Below, piece by piece: positions 1 to 6,608 of a DNA stretch of 33,185 nt. The notes under the pieces were generated by a model. That model worked only from the letters and a program-made list of their open reading frames with translations, did no database searches and was not told the DNA's origin. Source of the stretch: Ravibacter sp964559125. GTDB taxonomy: Bacteria; Bacteroidota; Bacteroidia; Cytophagales; Spirosomataceae. Location: positions 1 through 33,185 of the forward strand of contig CAZLGW010000049.1 of assembly GCA_964559125.1 (NCBI GenBank), written 5' to 3'. Position 1 is the first letter of the stretch, and each line of letters begins with the position of its first letter. A program made the position numbers and the translations under genes.

Positions 1-178
1 TTTATCTTCCGGAAGGAAACCAGTAAATAGCTTTTAACTTTTTTTAACAATATTCGGATCAAGCCTATTTCTTGTGGAGGTCCTTGTATTATTGATATAG
101 CTGGATTCGGCATAGAAAGAGCAGACCCTTAGGGTCTTCTACAAGCAAATTGAGCCGTAATCAATACCATTGCTCACA

Positions 179-213
179 AAAAAGTGCGTCTATGAATCAT
201 AAACGCACTTTTT
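179..213 (-). terminator. Intrinsic terminator downstream of tRNA-Leu
   Basis: An 11-bp perfect inverted repeat (AAAAAGTGCGT at 179-189, ACGCACTTTTT at 203-213) encloses a 13-base loop. On the minus strand it begins six bases after the tRNA 3' end and finishes in a T tract, as expected for an intrinsic terminator of the tRNA transcript. It is symmetric enough to act in both directions, so it could also end a gene entering from the left. Positions 1-178 show no gene; the only other structure there is a 6-bp hairpin at 122-136. Confidence 0.75.
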
Positions 214-218
214 GACTG

Positions 219-302
219 TGACCAGAAGGAGAGTCGAACTCCTACGCCCGTAAGGGCACTACCCCCTCAAAGTAGCGTGTCTACCAATTCCACCACCTGG
301 CC
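219..302 (-). tRNA. tRNA-Leu (anticodon GAG)
   Basis: Read on the minus strand, this folds as a class II tRNA. The acceptor stem is GGCCAGG with TCTGGTC, including G-U pairs. The D arm contains AATTGGTAGA. The anticodon stem is CTACT/GGTAG with loop TTGAGGG, giving anticodon GAG. A long variable arm (TGCCCTTACGGGCGT) and a T arm AGGAG-TTCGACT-CTCCT follow. The long variable arm and the GAG anticodon identify leucine (codons CUC and CUU). The discriminator base is A73 at position 219. CCA is not encoded (ACAG follows), so it must be added after transcription. Confidence 0.95.
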
Positions 303-330
303 GTTTTTCCATTCCTGTTAAAATGGATTG

Positions 331-361
331 CAAAAGTAGTGGTTGAAGGGGTTTATAGCAA
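331..361 (-). promoter_or_regulatory. Bacteroidota-type promoter for tRNA-Leu
   Basis: On the minus strand TTG (359-361) is followed by exactly 20 bases and then TACTTTTG (331-338), an exact fit to the -33 TTG / -7 TAnnTTTG consensus used by the Bacteroidota primary sigma factor. Transcription would start near 327, leaving about 25 bases of leader before the tRNA. It lies in the gap between the tRNA and the 3' end of the kinase gene, so the tRNA is probably transcribed independently. Confidence 0.7.
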
Positions 362-409
362 CATACTTCAAAAAAATTATCTCAAAATCCCCAAAAATTC
401 ATTGCCGGC

Positions 410-1864
410 TCATGCCTCGCGGCGAAGCGGCAGCGCGGAGAGCAGTTTTTCGAATTTAGTAAAATGCTCCCGGTAGATGTAGTGGCGCTCCGGATCAAAC
501 AAAATGGTCTCTTTTACCTTCACAAAGTTTCCCGCCTCTGCAAAATTATTGATCTCCCCCAGCGAGCGAAGCCCTATCATCGCGGCTCCTATGCAGCCGG
601 CATCGCTGGTGGCATTGAGAGCCACGTTCATTCCGAATATATCGGCAAGCATCCGGACGAATATCCTGCTCCTGGCAAAACCTCCGCTGGCATAAATAAC
701 CGAGGCAGCGCTCTCTTCCGTCAATACTTTCCCGATCACCAGAAGATTCATCAGGATCCCCTCCATCACGGCGCGGGCAAAATGAAAACGCGTATGCTCT
801 ATGTCTATTCCGTGAAACACCCCACGCGCCTTCGAGTCCCAGACAGGAGCGCGTTCGCCCAGCAGATAGGGAAAAAAGAGAAGGCCGTCGGCACCCGGGT
901 TCACCTGCGCGGCGCCTTCCAGCATTTCATCGAAAGACAGATCGGCAAAAAAAGTATCTTTCAGCCATTGGAATACCACCCCGCCGTTATTGGTCGGACC
1001 ACCCACAATGTACATTTCATGATCCAGCGGATAGCAGAAAGTACGCATGTGCCTGTCAAGATAGCGAAACCCGAGGGTCTTTCTCACGGCCCCGCTGGTA
1101 CCGACGGTAAGCGCGAGCGTATCCCCTCCTGCGGCCCCGCTCCCCAGGTTGGCGAGGCACCCGTCGCTGCCGCCGGTGATAACCGGTACACCGGCCAGCA
1201 GCTCACCTGAATTGCTGTCCTTTATGCGTGAGCTGAAATACGGCGAAACGATCCGGGGCAGCAACCTGGCATTGATTTCCAGCAACGAAAGTGTCTGCTC
1301 GTCCCATGTAAGCGTTTCCAGGCTAAGCAGACCCATGGCCGCTGCCATCGAGAAGTCGGTTACCAATTCGCCGGTCAGCCTGAAAATCACGTAATCTTTA
1401 ATCCCGGCGTATTTCGACGCCCGGGAGTAGCCGGGAGGTTTTTCCTTCAGCACCCAGAGCAATTTACAGGCAGGCGTCATGGCGTGGATGGGGATGCCGG
1501 TTCGCCTGTATTGCTGCCTGCCCTCTTCCGAGTTGCGGAGTTCGTCTGCCAGCTGACCGCTGCGGTTATCGGCCCATATCATCAGGGGTGAAGCCGGCCG
1601 GCCTGCGTCGTCCAGCGCCATCAGGCTGTGCATGGCCGAGCTGAATGCAATGCCTTCCGGTCTGACGCCGATGCCGCTCACCAGTCGCTCCAATACCCGG
1701 CTGGTGTCGCGGAAAATGGTATCAGGATCCTGTTCTGCGTACCCGGGCTCCGGGTGAAACATAGGGTAGGATGCACTTTCGCTGGCTAAAATGTCGCCAT
1801 CCAGTGTAAAAGCTATCGCTTTTACACTGGTGGTCCCGATATCGCATCCTATAATATATCGCAC
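410..1864 (-). CDS. gntK: FGGY-family carbohydrate kinase, gluconokinase type
   Basis: Phosphorylates a sugar acid with ATP in the cytoplasm; the best match by eye is gluconate to 6-phosphogluconate. The N-terminal ATP-binding loop reads CDIGTTSVK (residues 7-15). A SSAMHSLMALD segment near residue 75, an AEQDPD segment near 43 and WADNRS near 97 are features I associate with the Gram-positive-type GntK gluconokinases. The presumed catalytic base is D234 in GGSDG. A GTSGA phosphate loop lies near 255 and GERAPVWD follows in the C-terminal lobe. At 484 residues it is close to full FGGY length. The start is GTG (1862-1864); no ATG lies nearby in frame. It begins 18 bases after the greA stop on the same strand, so the two may be cotranscribed. 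Xylulokinase or another FGGY specificity cannot be ruled out. Confidence 0.8.
   Translation of the reverse strand: MRYIIGCDIGTTSVKAIAFTLDGDILASESASYPMFHPEPGYAEQDPDTIFRDTSRVLERLVSGIGVRPEGIAFSSAMHSLMALDDAGRPASPLMIWADNRSGQLADELRNSEEGRQQYRRTGIPIHAMTPACKLLWVLKEKPPGYSRASKYAGIKDYVIFRLTGELVTDFSMAAAMGLLSLETLTWDEQTLSLLEINARLLPRIVSPYFSSRIKDSNSGELLAGVPVITGGSDGCLANLGSGAAGGDTLALTVGTSGAVRKTLGFRYLDRHMRTFCYPLDHEMYIVGGPTNNGGVVFQWLKDTFFADLSFDEMLEGAAQVNPGADGLLFFPYLLGERAPVWDSKARGVFHGIDIEHTRFHFARAVMEGILMNLLVIGKVLTEESAASVIYASGGFARSRIFVRMLADIFGMNVALNATSDAGCIGAAMIGLRSLGEINNFAEAGNFVKVKETILFDPERHYIYREHFTKFEKLLSALPLRREA
1801..1830. repeat. Perfect hairpin inside the kinase coding region
   Basis: Bases 1801-1813 (CCAGTGTAAAAGC) and 1818-1830 (GCTTTTACACTGG) are perfect reverse complements separated by a 4-base loop. 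The element covers codons 12-22 of the kinase gene, immediately after the ATP-binding loop codons. A 13-bp uninterrupted stem with a 4-base loop is unlikely by chance and would be a strong structure in the mRNA. There is no T tract after it in either direction, so it is not a typical terminator. An operator or translational control element is possible. Confidence 0.6.
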
Positions 1865-1882
1865 CCCGGGCTATACTAAAGA

Positions 1883-2356
1883 CTACCTGGTAATATCAAG
1901 GATCTCAAATTCCACAAGACCGGCGGGAATCTGTATCTGGGCAATTTCACTGACCTTTTTCCCTAACAATCCTTTCCCGATCGGTGACCCGACAGAGATC
2001 TTGCTTTGTTTCAGATCCGCTTCCTCTTCCGACACCAGCGTATAAGTGACCACCATCCCGTTCTTGAGATTCTTGATTTTTACATTGGAAAGAACAGCAA
2101 CTATAGAAGTATCTATTTCGCTTTCATCGAGAATACGGGCATTGGACAATGTCTCTTCCAGCTTGGAGATCTTGAGTTCATGAAGACCCTGCGCGTCCTT
2201 GGCAGCGTCGTATTCGGCATTTTCACTCAAATCACCCTTGTCACGGGCTTCCGCTATCTGCCTTGCAATATCTGCGCGTCCTTTCGTTTTCAGTTCATTT
2301 AACTCGGCCTTCAGCTTGTTAAGGCCCTCCTCTGTGTAATACGATACCTTTGCCAT
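1883..2356 (-). CDS. greA: Transcription elongation factor GreA
   Basis: Rescues backtracked RNA polymerase by stimulating cleavage of the nascent transcript. The N-terminal coiled coil carries YYTEEGLNKLKAEL and the conserved acidic tip region DKGDLSENAEYDAAKDAQ. The C-terminal FKBP-like domain includes ISVGSPIGKGLLGKKVSEI. I place the start at ATG 2356 (MAKVSYYT), giving 157 residues, which matches the usual family length. An upstream in-frame ATG at 2374 would add six residues (MNIKLK) with no family support. The kinase gene follows after 18 bases. The leader contains a promoter and an intrinsic terminator, suggesting premature termination control. Confidence 0.95.
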   Translation of the reverse strand: MAKVSYYTEEGLNKLKAELNELKTKGRADIARQIAEARDKGDLSENAEYDAAKDAQGLHELKISKLEETLSNARILDESEIDTSIVAVLSNVKIKNLKNGMVVTYTLVSEEEADLKQSKISVGSPIGKGLLGKKVSEIAQIQIPAGLVEFEILDITR

Positions 2357-2515
2357 TTTGAGTTTAATATTCAATATACTGTTAATCTCTTCTTTACTTC
2401 TTCTGTCTCCGGATTTCAGATGTCTTGAAAAATACGCCCGGCCAAACCTGCCGGAATCTCTTTGCTCGTATTTTTACGGCAATCTGTTGTTTTATGAACG
2501 TACTGGTATTGGGCG

Positions 2516-2545
2516 AAAAAAAAAGAACGGTAACCAAACCGTTCT
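2516..2545 (-). terminator. Intrinsic terminator in the greA leader
   Basis: An 8-bp perfect stem (AGAACGGT at 2524-2531 with ACCGTTCT at 2538-2545) with a 6-base loop is followed on the minus strand by eight T residues (2523-2516). This is a textbook intrinsic terminator oriented like greA but about 160 bases before its start codon. No open reading frame on the minus strand ends at it. Confidence 0.75.
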
Positions 2546-2636
2546 ACAGAAGTTAAGCCATCTTCTCGTAGGGCGTCTAAATTCTTATCCTGGGAAATAC
2601 TATTTTAAGTTTATCTCTCATTTTTCATTCGTCCAA
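2516..2636 (-). ncRNA. Candidate short leader RNA upstream of greA
   Basis: A minus-strand promoter (2640-2670) and an intrinsic terminator (2516-2545) bracket about 120 bases with no convincing coding content. A discrete RNA of about 120 nucleotides is therefore predicted, and read-through would give the greA mRNA. The layout recalls the E. coli greA leader, where most transcripts stop early and release GraL. The sequence itself does not match any RNA family I recognise. The RNA is inferred from its signals only. Confidence 0.45.
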
Positions 2637-2639
2637 ATT

Positions 2640-2670
2640 CAAAAATAATAATATTTGACAATTCATACAA
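2640..2670 (-). promoter_or_regulatory. Bacteroidota-type promoter for greA leader
   Basis: On the minus strand TTG (2668-2670) is followed by 20 bases and then TATTTTTG (2640-2647), an exact TAnnTTTG match with consensus spacing. Transcription would begin near 2636. It is the only clear promoter I find upstream of greA, so greA expression may require passage through the terminator at 2516-2545. Confidence 0.65.
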
Positions 2671-2769
2671 GTATTTAACTCGTTTTGGGAGTTTGTCGTT
2701 CTGTGATTACACTGATTTAAGTGAAATTAACAAGGCAGGTACTCTCATCATCAACGAAAAAAGGAATAT

Positions 2770-3699
2770 ATGCAGGTTTCACCCAAAATTGTCTTTATGG
2801 GAACTCCCGAGTTCGCAGTAGCGAGCCTGGAGGCTTTAGTCGAAGCAGGACACAACGTAGCCGCGGTGGTAACAGCACCCGACAAGCCCGCCGGAAGGGG
2901 CCTGAAGCTAACGCCATCGCCGGTAAAGGTTTATGCCGAATCGAAAGGCTTGAAAATCCTGCAGCCTCAGAAGCTGCGTGACAAGGAATTCCTGCGGGGA
3001 CTCCGGGATCTTGAAGCCGACCTTTTCGTCGTGGTGGCTTTCCGTATGCTGCCCGAAGTAGTATGGTCTATGCCTAAATCCGGCACGTTCAACCTACATG
3101 CATCCCTCCTGCCTCAATACAGGGGGGCCGCTCCTATCAATTGGGCGGTAATCAACGGTGAGACCGAAACCGGCGTCACCACCTTCCTGATCGAAAAGGA
3201 AATCGATACGGGTAAAATCATCTACCAGGAAAGAGAGCCTGTATACCCCGACGATACGGCAGGAGATGTTTATCTGAGGCTTATGCAAAAAGGGGCAGAA
3301 CTGGTGGTCAGAACGGTGGAGGCCATCGCTTCCGGCAATTATCCGCAGATGGAGCAAAAAGCTGCCGGAGAGCTTTTGCCAGCGCCAAAGCTATATCGTG
3401 AAGACGGGCAGATCGACTGGCAAAGGTCCACGCAGTCCATTCATAACCTGGTCAGGGGACTTTCTTCATACCCTGCCGCATGGACGACCGTTAACGGGCT
3501 CAACTGCAAAATCTACCGGACTGAAATTACGGATTTTGCGACAGGAGAATCCTTTATGCCCGGTCACTATACCACCGACGGAAAAACGTACCTGCTTTTT
3601 CGTACAGGCGACGGCTGGCTATCAATCAAAGAGCTGCAGCTGGAAGGAAAACGTAAAATGGGCATAGAAGAATTCCTGAGAGGCTATAAGCTGGAATAA
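2770..3699 (+). CDS. fmt: Methionyl-tRNA formyltransferase
   Basis: Transfers a formyl group from 10-formyltetrahydrofolate to the amino group of initiator Met-tRNA. The N-terminal Rossmann-like domain starts with KIVFMGTPEFAV. The catalytic triad is visible as N108 and H110 in FNLHASLLPQYRGAAPINW and D146 in KEIDTGKI; SLLP is the folate-binding loop. The C-terminal OB-like domain (about 205-309) includes LPAPKLYREDGQIDW. At 309 residues it has normal length. The ATG follows a purine-rich AAAAAAGGA. Its 3' end is convergent with the HAD phosphatase gene, with 12 bases between the stops. The 395-base gap between the greA and fmt starts holds the greA leader signals; I see no clear fmt promoter. 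Confidence 0.96.
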   Translation: MQVSPKIVFMGTPEFAVASLEALVEAGHNVAAVVTAPDKPAGRGLKLTPSPVKVYAESKGLKILQPQKLRDKEFLRGLRDLEADLFVVVAFRMLPEVVWSMPKSGTFNLHASLLPQYRGAAPINWAVINGETETGVTTFLIEKEIDTGKIIYQEREPVYPDDTAGDVYLRLMQKGAELVVRTVEAIASGNYPQMEQKAAGELLPAPKLYREDGQIDWQRSTQSIHNLVRGLSSYPAAWTTVNGLNCKIYRTEITDFATGESFMPGHYTTDGKTYLLFRTGDGWLSIKELQLEGKRKMGIEEFLRGYKLE

Positions 3700-3711
3700 G
3701 CTTTCTCCTGC

Positions 3712-4416
3712 TCAGAGCAGCTTTTGAAGATCAGACAGGCACCTTATATCCAGGTGTTGGCCGGCTGAATCCTGCTTTCCTTCGGGGTTAAAATACACCG
3801 CTTCGATCCCGGCGCCCATAGCGCCTTTCACGTCGGCTTCCAGGTTGTCTCCTATCATGACAGCCTCAGCAGCAACGACCTGCGCCTTTCCAAGAGTATG
3901 CGCAAAAATGGCGGGATCGGGCTTCAGAACACCCACAATTTCCGAAATCACCACATTGTCGAAATAGTCGGCCAGCCCGCTGTAACGGACTTTGACCGTG
4001 CATGCTTCCCTGAACCCGTTCGAGATCAGGTGCAGGCTGTACCGGCCTTTCAGGTATTGCAGCGTTTCCAGTGCATAGGGAAAAAGATGCGGCTTACGGG
4101 GACAGATACTGAGATAATCCTCTTCAAACTTCTGCGGGAAAGCTTCGGGATCTGCTCCCAGATCGGTAAAAGTATCCCGGAAGCGTCTTTCCCTGAGAGA
4201 CGCCTTGTCTATCTGTCCGGTATTGTACAACCCCCAAAGGCGCTGGTTGTTCTGATGATAAGTGGTTATAAACAGGTCGGCTCCGGAAGTCCCGAATATT
4301 TCGTCAAACCGGTAAACGAAGTAGAGCTCTTCAAGTGTTTCCCTGGCATTGCGGTCAAAGTCCCACAAAGTATGGTCAAGATCGAAGAATACGGCCTTTT
4401 TACGGTGCTGGAGCAT
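3712..4416 (-). CDS. yjjG: YjjG-family HAD hydrolase (noncanonical nucleotide phosphatase)
   Basis: A cytoplasmic haloacid-dehalogenase-fold phosphatase. Motif I is FFDLDHTLWDF with nucleophile D12 and acid D14. Motif II is S132 in HLISNGF. The motif III lysine is K165 in GVLKPDPAIF. Motif IV is VMIGDNLEADVKGA (D190, D195). A helical cap occupies roughly residues 20-105. HTLWDF and ISNGF are typical of YjjG, which dephosphorylates noncanonical pyrimidine nucleotides; that substrate is inferred from the family. It starts 17 bases after the DUF1501 gene stop on the same strand, so it is probably cotranscribed, although no functional link is evident. Confidence 0.8.
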   Translation of the reverse strand: MLQHRKKAVFFDLDHTLWDFDRNARETLEELYFVYRFDEIFGTSGADLFITTYHQNNQRLWGLYNTGQIDKASLRERRFRDTFTDLGADPEAFPQKFEEDYLSICPRKPHLFPYALETLQYLKGRYSLHLISNGFREACTVKVRYSGLADYFDNVVISEIVGVLKPDPAIFAHTLGKAQVVAAEAVMIGDNLEADVKGAMGAGIEAVYFNPEGKQDSAGQHLDIRCLSDLQKLL

Positions 4417-4433
4417 AGGACAAAGATAGGGAA

Positions 4434-5912
4434 TTACGCCAGAATAGGCTCCACTACTTTCCCTGAAACATCGGTAAGCCTGAACCGGCGGCCCTGGTGC
4501 TTGAAGATCAGTTGCTCATGATTGATCCCCATCAGGTGCATGACCGTCGCCTGGAAATCGTGGACATGGACCGGGTTTTCGGTGATATTATAGCTGAATT
4601 CATCAGTAGATCCATATACGAACCCTTTTTTCACCCCGGCGCCTGCCATCCAGATGGTGAAGCACCGCGGATGGTGATCCCGTCCGTAGTTCTCCTTTGT
4701 CAGCTTTCCCTGTGAGTATGCTCCTCTTCCGAATTCCCCACCCCATATAACGAGTGTTTCGTCGAGCAGCCCTCTTTGTTTCAGATCCATCACAAGGGCG
4801 GCAGAGGCCTGATCGACAGATTTGGTCATAATCTCTATGTCTTTGGGCAGATTACCGTGCTGGTCCCAGCCCTGGTGATAGAGTTGTATGAATTTCACAT
4901 CCTTTTCGGCCAGCTTTCTGGCCAAAAGGCAATTGGCAGCAAAAGTACCGGGCTTCCTCGATTCTTCGCCGTACATATCAAAAATATAGTCGGGCTCTTT
5001 GGATATATCCAGGGTCTCGGGTACGGCCGTCTGCATACGGTAGGCCATTTCATACTGGGCCATCCTCTGGTTGATCTCCGGGTCCATTACCTTCTGATAC
5101 TGGATCTCATGAAGCTGAGCCAGTGCATCGAGCATTCTCCGCCTGGTGGTTTTGTCGAGCCCGTCGGGGTTATTCAGATAGAATACCGGATCGGGCCCGG
5201 AGCGGAAAACTACGCCCTGGTGGACCGAAGGCAAAAAGCCGTTGCTCCATAATTTGGCGTAAAGGGGCTGGTCACCGCCGCGCCCTTTCGACAACAATAC
5301 TACAAACGAAGGCAGGTTGTTATTATCAGACCCCAGCCCGTAGCTGATCCATGAGCCCCACGACGGTCTTCCTCCCTGCTCGCTGCCGGTCTGGAAAAAA
5401 GTGATCGCAGGATCGTGATTGATGGCTTCGGTATACATGGACCTGATAAAGGTAGCCTCTCCGGCTACCTGCGAAATATGGGGCAGCAGCTCGCTTATCC
5501 ACATTTTCCCGTCGAGGTAGCGGTCAAATTTAAATGCGGAAGCAGCCAGCGGAAATTTGCTCTGACCGGCGGTCATTCCTGTCAGGCGCTGTCCCCTCCG
5601 GACCGATTCAGGCAAATCCTGGCCCCACATTTCCTCCAGCTTCGGTTTATAGTCGAACAGGTCGAGCTGAGAGGGCGCCCCGCTCTGGAAAAGATAGATC
5701 ACCCGCTTCACTTTCGGGGAAAAATGCGGCTTGCCAAGCGGCAGGTCTGCCTCAGGTGCCGAAACTACATTTTCTTTTCCTGCCCAGGTCTTATCTGCAT
5801 TCAGCAGGGTCGACAGGGCAGCCGCCCCCAACCCCAGGCTCGTCCGGGAAAGGAAATTCCTCCTGCTCTGGATATCATGAAAGCTCTGCTCTATCTCCCG
5901 GAAAAAGCTCAT
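4434..5912 (-). CDS. DUF1501 domain protein with Tat signal
   Basis: A member of the DUF1501 family, related in fold to alkaline phosphatases and sulfatases and of unproven function. The N-terminus carries a twin-arginine motif, SRRNFLSR (R17, R18), followed by a hydrophobic stretch (residues 24-38), so folded export by Tat is predicted. Family hallmarks include VKRVIYLFQSGAPSQLDLFD near residue 68, an IWGGEFGRG segment, and RDHHPRCFTIWMAGAGVKKG near residue 410. The 492-residue length is typical. These genes usually sit beside a PSD1/DUF1549/DUF1553 cytochrome gene; here that partner type is about 17 kb away on the other strand (23370-26078). A promoter lies at 5951-5981. Confidence 0.88.
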   Translation of the reverse strand: MSFFREIEQSFHDIQSRRNFLSRTSLGLGAAALSTLLNADKTWAGKENVVSAPEADLPLGKPHFSPKVKRVIYLFQSGAPSQLDLFDYKPKLEEMWGQDLPESVRRGQRLTGMTAGQSKFPLAASAFKFDRYLDGKMWISELLPHISQVAGEATFIRSMYTEAINHDPAITFFQTGSEQGGRPSWGSWISYGLGSDNNNLPSFVVLLSKGRGGDQPLYAKLWSNGFLPSVHQGVVFRSGPDPVFYLNNPDGLDKTTRRRMLDALAQLHEIQYQKVMDPEINQRMAQYEMAYRMQTAVPETLDISKEPDYIFDMYGEESRKPGTFAANCLLARKLAEKDVKFIQLYHQGWDQHGNLPKDIEIMTKSVDQASAALVMDLKQRGLLDETLVIWGGEFGRGAYSQGKLTKENYGRDHHPRCFTIWMAGAGVKKGFVYGSTDEFSYNITENPVHVHDFQATVMHLMGINHEQLIFKHQGRRFRLTDVSGKVVEPILA

Positions 5913-5950
5913 ATTGCACTCAAATCTTATTACTTTGTCTTAAAGACACA

Positions 5951-5981
5951 CAAATTAATACAATCCGGAGGAATTGTCAAA
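5951..5981 (-). promoter_or_regulatory. Probable promoter of the DUF1501 gene
   Basis: On the minus strand TTTG (5978-5981) is followed by 19 bases and TTAATTTG (5951-5958), one mismatch from TAnnTTTG. The predicted start of transcription near 5947 gives a leader of about 35 bases before the ATG at 5912. Confidence 0.5.
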
Positions 5982-6115
5982 CACAATTATCTCAACTGCG
6001 TCGATCCCGTTGTCTTCATTCACTATTACGTATGATGCCATAAGTGAGTGAGCGTTTCTTTCGCTGCATATCTGCCGGAACTTACTAAAGTGGGCCTCTA
6101 AAATTATTTGTAAGG

Positions 6116-6134
6116 CAGTGATGAAGTATCACTG
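6116..6134. repeat. Inverted repeat upstream of small membrane protein gene
   Basis: CAGTGAT (6116-6122) and ATCACTG (6128-6134) form a perfect 7-bp stem with a 5-base loop, followed on the plus strand by ATTATTTTTAA. It could be a weak terminator or an operator. The 309-base gap between the DUF1501 start (5912) and the ATG at 6222 otherwise holds the minus-strand promoter at 5951-5981 and a 12-base near-direct repeat, AACTTACTAARG, at about 6080 and 6143. Confidence 0.35.
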
Positions 6135-6221
6135 ATTATTTTTAACTTACTAAGGTACAATAGATTGTACTACAAACAATGTAAAAGACGGCAAAGAAGC
6201 TATAAACACCATAGCAAACAA

Positions 6222-6608
6222 ATGGAAGAAAGTATCAAACAACTGGCTTTGGTCAGTTCGGTTCTAGGCGGGTTTTCGTTCACATTTTTAAGTGCCATAC
6301 TTGCATTCGGCACGGAGAAGAAAATAAAATTCTGGTTGATAACCGGATTTATGATTGCCTCGATGTGCTTCCTGTTATCTGCTTTGGGTTGGTCAATGAT
6401 CGACCTGAACAAAGAGGCTGACGGTATCCGGTCCCACCACCAAAGCCTTGTAAAGCTCCTGCTGCTGGGGCTTGTTTCTATCATTTCATCTTTAGGAATC
6501 AGCGGCTGGCTGAACAACAGAAGAACAGGCATCGCAACATCGGCCATAGGCCTGCTTGCGCTGCTTTTTCTCGTTTTCGGAATTCTGAGCCGGTATATTA
6601 TCTGGTAG
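6222..6608 (+). CDS. Small four-helix membrane protein, unknown function
   Basis: A 128-residue protein I do not recognise. It has four hydrophobic segments, roughly LALVSSVLGGFSFTFLSAIL, FWLITGFMIASMCFLLSALG, LLLLGLVSIISSLGISG and ATSAIGLLALLFLVFGILS, so it is predicted to sit in the inner membrane. I chose ATG 6222 (MEESIKQL); a longer frame from a TTG at 6165 would add a basic, low-quality leader. Its last 11 bases overlap the 3' end of the convergent M28 peptidase gene. No catalytic motif is visible. Confidence 0.65.
   Translation: MEESIKQLALVSSVLGGFSFTFLSAILAFGTEKKIKFWLITGFMIASMCFLLSALGWSMIDLNKEADGIRSHHQSLVKLLLLGLVSIISSLGISGWLNNRRTGIATSAIGLLALLFLVFGILSRYIIW

Noticed and set aside
122..136. 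6-bp hairpin AGACCC-TTA-GGGTCT near the left edge
   Set aside because: It is short, followed by only a weak T-rich stretch, and no gene end is visible beside it, so a terminator cannot be claimed.
464..1210. Long plus-strand open frame of 248 codons opposite the kinase gene
   Set aside because: It is antisense to a gene with clear FGGY motifs, and its product is low-complexity and basic with no recognisable domain. It is a shadow frame.
2516..2636. Candidate leader RNA read as 6S RNA, SRP RNA or a known riboswitch
   Set aside because: It lacks the long bulged rod of 6S RNA and the conserved SRP loop, and no ligand-binding core was recognised. Only a generic leader RNA is supported.
6165..6221. 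TTG-start extension of the small membrane protein
   Set aside because: The added residues are basic and poorly protein-like, and the ATG at 6222 gives a natural start just before the first helix.
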